Positions 60,748 to 64,000 of a DNA stretch of 64,000 bases are shown here, piece by piece. The notes beneath the pieces are model-generated. The model did no database searches. It was not told where the DNA came from and worked only from the letters and a program-made list of their open reading frames with translations. A program made the translations under genes and the position numbers. Each line of letters begins with the position of its first letter. Position 1 is the stretch's first letter. Source of the stretch: Fibrobacter sp. UWB10 (GTDB lineage: Bacteria; Fibrobacterota; Fibrobacteria; Fibrobacterales; Fibrobacteraceae); contig NZ_FXUE01000005.1 of assembly GCF_900182935.1 (NCBI RefSeq), positions 186,001 through 250,000 on the forward strand. Direction: 5' to 3'.

Positions 60748-61635
60748 TTAGTAACGGATCTTGCCTTCGGCAACCTTGCGCAGGTGCTGGCCGTAAGGCG
60801 ACTTTCCGTACTTGGCCGCAGACTCCAAGAGCTTATCCTTGGTAATCCAGCCGTTAATGTAGGCGATTTCTTCAACTGCAGAAATCTGAATTCCCTGGCG
60901 GTTTTCCACCATCTTCACGAACTCGCCCGCTTCAATCAGGCTGTCCATAGTACCGGTATCGAGCCAAGCAAAGCCGCGACCCAAGAGTTTCACGTCGAGT
61001 TCGCCTTGTTCCAAGTACACGCGATTCAGGTCGGTAATTTCAAGTTCGCCACGAGCACTCGGCTTCTGAGCCTTTGCGTATGCAGACACGCGATTGTCAT
61101 AGAAATAAAGACCCGTAATCGCATAGTTGCTCTTGGGTTCCTTCGGTTTTTCTTCAACCGAAATCACCTTACCCGACTCATCGAATTCCACCACGCCAAA
61201 GCGTTCCGGATCTTCGACATAGTAGCCAAACACACTTGCGCGGCCATTTTCTTCGGCATTCTTCACTGCAGCTTTCAAAAGCGGGCTAAAGCCGTTACCG
61301 TAGAAAATGTTATCACCCAGCACCATGGCGCAGCAGTCATTACCGATAAATTCTTCACCCAGAATAAATGCCTGGGCAAGGCCATCGGGACTCGGCTGCA
61401 CCTTGTAGCTCAAGTTCAGGCCCATCGAGGAACCGTCGCCCAACAAGCGTTCAAAGTTGGGCAAGTCCGTCGGAGTCGAGATAATCAGGATATCGCGAAT
61501 ACCCGCAAGCATCAAAGTCGACAGCGGGTAATAAATCATGGGTTTGTCGTAAACAGGCAAAAGCTGTTTAGACGTCACCATGGTCAGCGGGTAAAGCCTG
61601 GTACCGGAGCCTCCGGCGAGAACAATTCCTTTCAT
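60748..61635 (-). CDS. rmlA: Glucose-1-phosphate thymidylyltransferase
   Basis: 295 residues. First step of dTDP-sugar (rhamnose) synthesis. [38 protein letters not shown], split here, and [11 protein letters not shown] with [21 protein letters not shown] are RmlA/RfbA signatures. The ATG overlaps the TAA of the Wzc-type gene, so the two are cotranscribed in a polysaccharide operon that probably continues past the promoter-distal end only as these two genes here. Confidence 0.95.
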   Translation of the reverse strand: MKGIVLAGGSGTRLYPLTMVTSKQLLPVYDKPMIYYPLSTLMLAGIRDILIISTPTDLPNFERLLGDGSSMGLNLSYKVQPSPDGLAQAFILGEEFIGNDCCAMVLGDNIFYGNGFSPLLKAAVKNAEENGRASVFGYYVEDPERFGVVEFDESGKVISVEEKPKEPKSNYAITGLYFYDNRVSAYAKAQKPSARGELEITDLNRVYLEQGELDVKLLGRGFAWLDTGTMDSLIEAGEFVKMVENRQGIQISAVEEIAYINGWITKDKLLESAAKYGKSPYGQHLRKVAEGKIRY

Positions 61636-63731
61636 TAGTATTTCCCGTACTTGTAGCCATACCCTTCGGTGCGACTGTGTTCGTATTTGTTAATAACGAT
61701 AGAGGCGTGAGCCTGCGGGTTACCCTTAAGAATCTGGGCCATGCCATCCTTAATCGCTTCAATCGAATGCTTGTTGTATTCAATGACCATCACAATCTGG
61801 GCAGCAACGCGGCAAGCCAAGGCTGCGTCAGTCACCAACATAATCGGCGGCGTATCGACAATCACCAAATCATAATCATTCTTGAACTGTTCAATCAATT
61901 CTGCATAGTGCTTAGAACCAAGCAGTTCGGCCGGGTTTGCAGGCACATTGCCGCACGGCATTACATACAGGTTTTCAACTTCGGTCTTAAAGACAACTTC
62001 TTCGACCTTCACTTCGCGGAGCAGCACCTGCGAAAGACCGTTACTGCGCTTGATACCGAATTCCTTGTGGAGTCTACCCTTACGCAAGTCCGCATCAATC
62101 AGCAAGACCTTCTTGCCAAGGCCAGCAAACAGAGCTGCCAGGTTCACCGAGACAAAGCTCTTGCCCACACCCGGAATAAGGCCGCTCACGCCAACCACAG
62201 AACCACCTTCGTCCATCATCGAGAATTCCAACGAAGAACGGAGAGCACGCAACGATTCCACAGCAACGTCGTCGGGTTCCACCACAGCCAAAGGCCTTGT
62301 TCCCTTTGTTCCCTTGGGGTTGCCCTTCGGCACCTTGGCGTAAACAGTATAGCCCGTTTCCTTTTCAATGAACGAAGCGCTCTTTACGCCACTGCTAAAC
62401 TTGGACTTGATCGAAACAATCGTTGCTCCGAGCAAGAATCCAAGGAACAGGGCAATGCAAAGTATCACGCGCTTCTTAGGCTTGGTCGGTTTGGTCACCT
62501 GTTCTGCAAAGTCCACAATACGCACAGAACCCACTTCGCCAGCAGACACCAGACGCAACTGCTGGATATTGTTCAAAAGCGAGGTGTACATGACCTTGGT
62601 GAGTTCCACCTGGTTCTGGAGTTTCAGCACTTCTTGCTGGGTAGCGGGGAGTTTCTTGACTTCGCTAGACGTTCCGGCAAGTTCACGCTTCAAGGCGTTT
62701 TCTTGATCTTCGAGAGTCTTGACCGTCGGGTGTTCAGAATGGAACAAGCGAATCGCTTCTTGCTTTTTCTGCTGCAGCGACAAAATATCCTGTTGCAACT
62801 TCATGCGGCGTTGCAGCACCAACTGCGTTTCGGCATTAATGTCGACAGAGCCCACCTGATTGCGGTAAGTATTGAGATTCAACAGCGAAGAATCCATCTG
62901 GGCCTTGACATCCGGCAACTGCTTTTCAAGGAATTCCAACGTTTTCTGAGCTTCGGCATTGCGTTCTTCCACATTCTGGCGCAAGTAAGAAGAAGCAACC
63001 TCATTCAAGATTTCCACGCCGCGGTCTGGATAAATATCCTGGTACGAAAATTCAAGAATTCCGGTCTTTTTACCTTTTTCCTTGACATCGAATGCGGAAC
63101 GGAACTTGGCGATTGCATCGAGACGCTTAAACTTGGATATTGCAAAGCGCTGTCCTTCACGCACATCAGCCTTGAAAATGCCAAACGTAGCCGAATCACC
63201 CGCATAGACAAAGTGATACGTCTGACCAACCGTACCAGAAAGCACCAGGCTATCCTTATAGTCATAAAGGTCAAAATTGCCCAAAGAATCCTTCGTTTCA
63301 AGAATCCAAGGTTCTTCGCGCAAATCGGCCGGCAAGCGTTCCTTGTTATAGCTAAAGTTCATCAAGTCGACACGGCCTTCCTTATGCAGCAAGCGGTCCA
63401 ACTTGTTCAACGGTTCGGCAACCAAGTCCAAACGCATCTTTTCTACAGCAGAACCCATCACCTGACGGCTCTTGATGAGTTCCATTTCCGTTTCGGCAGG
63501 GCTGCTCGTTGCGAACAGATTTCCAAGACCACCAACCAGGCCCGCGCTCTTGTTGCTCTTCGATTCAATCTGCAGCAAGGCATCAACCTGATAAACAGGC
63601 CTAATCCACATGGCAACAAACACGCCGACAAACGCCGCAAGGAGAATGCTGGGCACCATAATCGCCCAATTCTTCGCAAGTTCCTTTAAATATTCACCGA
63701 CATCGGTTTCTTCTTTTTTCTTTGTTGCCAT
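61635..63731 (-). CDS. Wzc-type polysaccharide copolymerase / BY-kinase
   Basis: 698 residues. An N-terminal Wzz region with one helix at 23-43 ([19 protein letters not shown]), a long periplasmic coiled-coil, a second helix near 428-448 ([19 protein letters not shown]), then a cytoplasmic tyrosine kinase with Walker [12 protein letters not shown], Walker A' [11 protein letters not shown] and Walker [11 protein letters not shown]. The Tyr cluster at the C-terminus ([10 protein letters not shown]) is the autophosphorylation site. Controls export and length of capsule or exopolysaccharide. Proline-rich RPVYQV near residue 50 is typical. Confidence 0.93.
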   Translation of the reverse strand: MATKKKEETDVGEYLKELAKNWAIMVPSILLAAFVGVFVAMWIRPVYQVDALLQIESKSNKSAGLVGGLGNLFATSSPAETEMELIKSRQVMGSAVEKMRLDLVAEPLNKLDRLLHKEGRVDLMNFSYNKERLPADLREEPWILETKDSLGNFDLYDYKDSLVLSGTVGQTYHFVYAGDSATFGIFKADVREGQRFAISKFKRLDAIAKFRSAFDVKEKGKKTGILEFSYQDIYPDRGVEILNEVASSYLRQNVEERNAEAQKTLEFLEKQLPDVKAQMDSSLLNLNTYRNQVGSVDINAETQLVLQRRMKLQQDILSLQQKKQEAIRLFHSEHPTVKTLEDQENALKRELAGTSSEVKKLPATQQEVLKLQNQVELTKVMYTSLLNNIQQLRLVSAGEVGSVRIVDFAEQVTKPTKPKKRVILCIALFLGFLLGATIVSIKSKFSSGVKSASFIEKETGYTVYAKVPKGNPKGTKGTRPLAVVEPDDVAVESLRALRSSLEFSMMDEGGSVVGVSGLIPGVGKSFVSVNLAALFAGLGKKVLLIDADLRKGRLHKEFGIKRSNGLSQVLLREVKVEEVVFKTEVENLYVMPCGNVPANPAELLGSKHYAELIEQFKNDYDLVIVDTPPIMLVTDAALACRVAAQIVMVIEYNKHSIEAIKDGMAQILKGNPQAHASIVINKYEHSRTEGYGYKYGKY

Positions 63732-63808
63732 AACTGGTTTCCTTCAAACTCAATACAAGGCAAAATTTAGCAAAACCGAACTATTTTCAAAAAGCTATCT
63801 TTGGCATT

Positions 63809-64000
63809 ATGAGTGAAAACACCCGCAAAACATTGAAAGACTTCTTGCCCCAAACCCCTTTTAACGCTGGCGAAGGCGCCGAAACCATATTGGAATCGTT
63901 TATGGAATGGGCTGAGTCTCGCGGGACATCACTCTACCCCGCTCAAGAAGAAGCCATCTTGGAGCTTTTGGACGGCAAGAACGTCATTCTCAATACGCCC
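63809..64000 (+). CDS. DEAD/DEAH helicase (3' end cut off)
   Basis: The first 64 residues of a superfamily 2 helicase: SLYPAQEEAILELLDGKNVILNTP is the Q-motif-like region running into Walker A (cut at NTP, split here by description), characteristic of the DUF3516-containing helicases. TATCTTTG ends seven bases before the ATG, suggesting a leaderless message. The gene runs out of the window. Confidence 0.75.
   Translation, partial: MSENTRKTLKDFLPQTPFNAGEGAETILESFMEWAESRGTSLYPAQEEAILELLDGKNVILNTP

Overview
The window is from a Fibrobacter chromosome (Fibrobacter succinogenes or a close relative). The evidence is a lipoprotein carrying the Fibrobacter succinogenes major paralogous domain (39056-39790), serine-rich SSSS linkers in lipoproteins, a secreted family 8 glycoside hydrolase with a basic C-terminal tail, and promoters whose -10 element fits the TAnnTTTG form known from Bacteroidetes. 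No tRNA, rRNA, CRISPR array or intact insertion sequence was found.

Layout. (1) 1-12.8 kb is the distal half of an extracellular contractile injection system (eCIS) operon: baseplate J-like protein (cut by the window edge), fibre-like protein, second baseplate protein, short tape measure protein, AAA+ ATPase and a membrane protein with a degenerate GH18-like domain. Three cargo-type genes follow, sharing one N-terminal leader: a leader-only 74-residue protein and two eCIS_core (DUF4157) proteins with unrelated, AT-rich C-termini, one HNH nuclease-like and one possibly amidoligase-like. (2) 13-27 kb holds a NERD protein, bioB, an acyltransferase, a secreted protein, carB, HU, a four-gene membrane/zinc-ribbon operon, a thioredoxin-TPR protein and a dihydrouridine synthase; two candidate structured RNAs lie here (15.3 and 21.2 kb). 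(3) 27-31 kb is a cobalamin-riboswitch-controlled operon of a TonB-dependent receptor and a surface beta-propeller lipoprotein, resembling the BtuB/BtuG pair of Bacteroides. (4) 31-45.8 kb is mostly housekeeping and secretome genes: nadA, outer membrane proteins, cstA, recD2, ilvE, the paralogous-domain lipoprotein, mqnC, batD/batE and GH8. A complete small transcription unit for a 20-residue peptide sits at 41.1-41.3 kb. (5) 45.9-55 kb is an accessory stretch: Vsr, a symporter, a possible PD-(D/E)XK protein, GNAT, a truncated nucleotidyltransferase fused to a winged helix through 12-bp repeats, an AlbA/Schlafen-type ATPase with matching 12-bp repeats, a mini zinc ribbon, a barnase-like lipoprotein and a DUF4419 lipoprotein. 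(6) 55-64 kb has thrS, acid phosphatase, NlpC/P60, pheA, rph, rmlA, a Wzc-type kinase and the start of a DEAD/DEAH helicase.

The most interesting items are the eCIS cargo set with its leader-only member, the 20-residue peptide unit, the B12 operon, the barnase lipoprotein without a visible barstar, the two structured RNAs, a family of GGGCGTTGCGGG intergenic repeats ending in a terminator, and a set of genes whose -10 boxes end only 6-9 bases before the start codon, implying leaderless mRNAs. All functional calls come from reading translated sequence and motifs; no database search was run.
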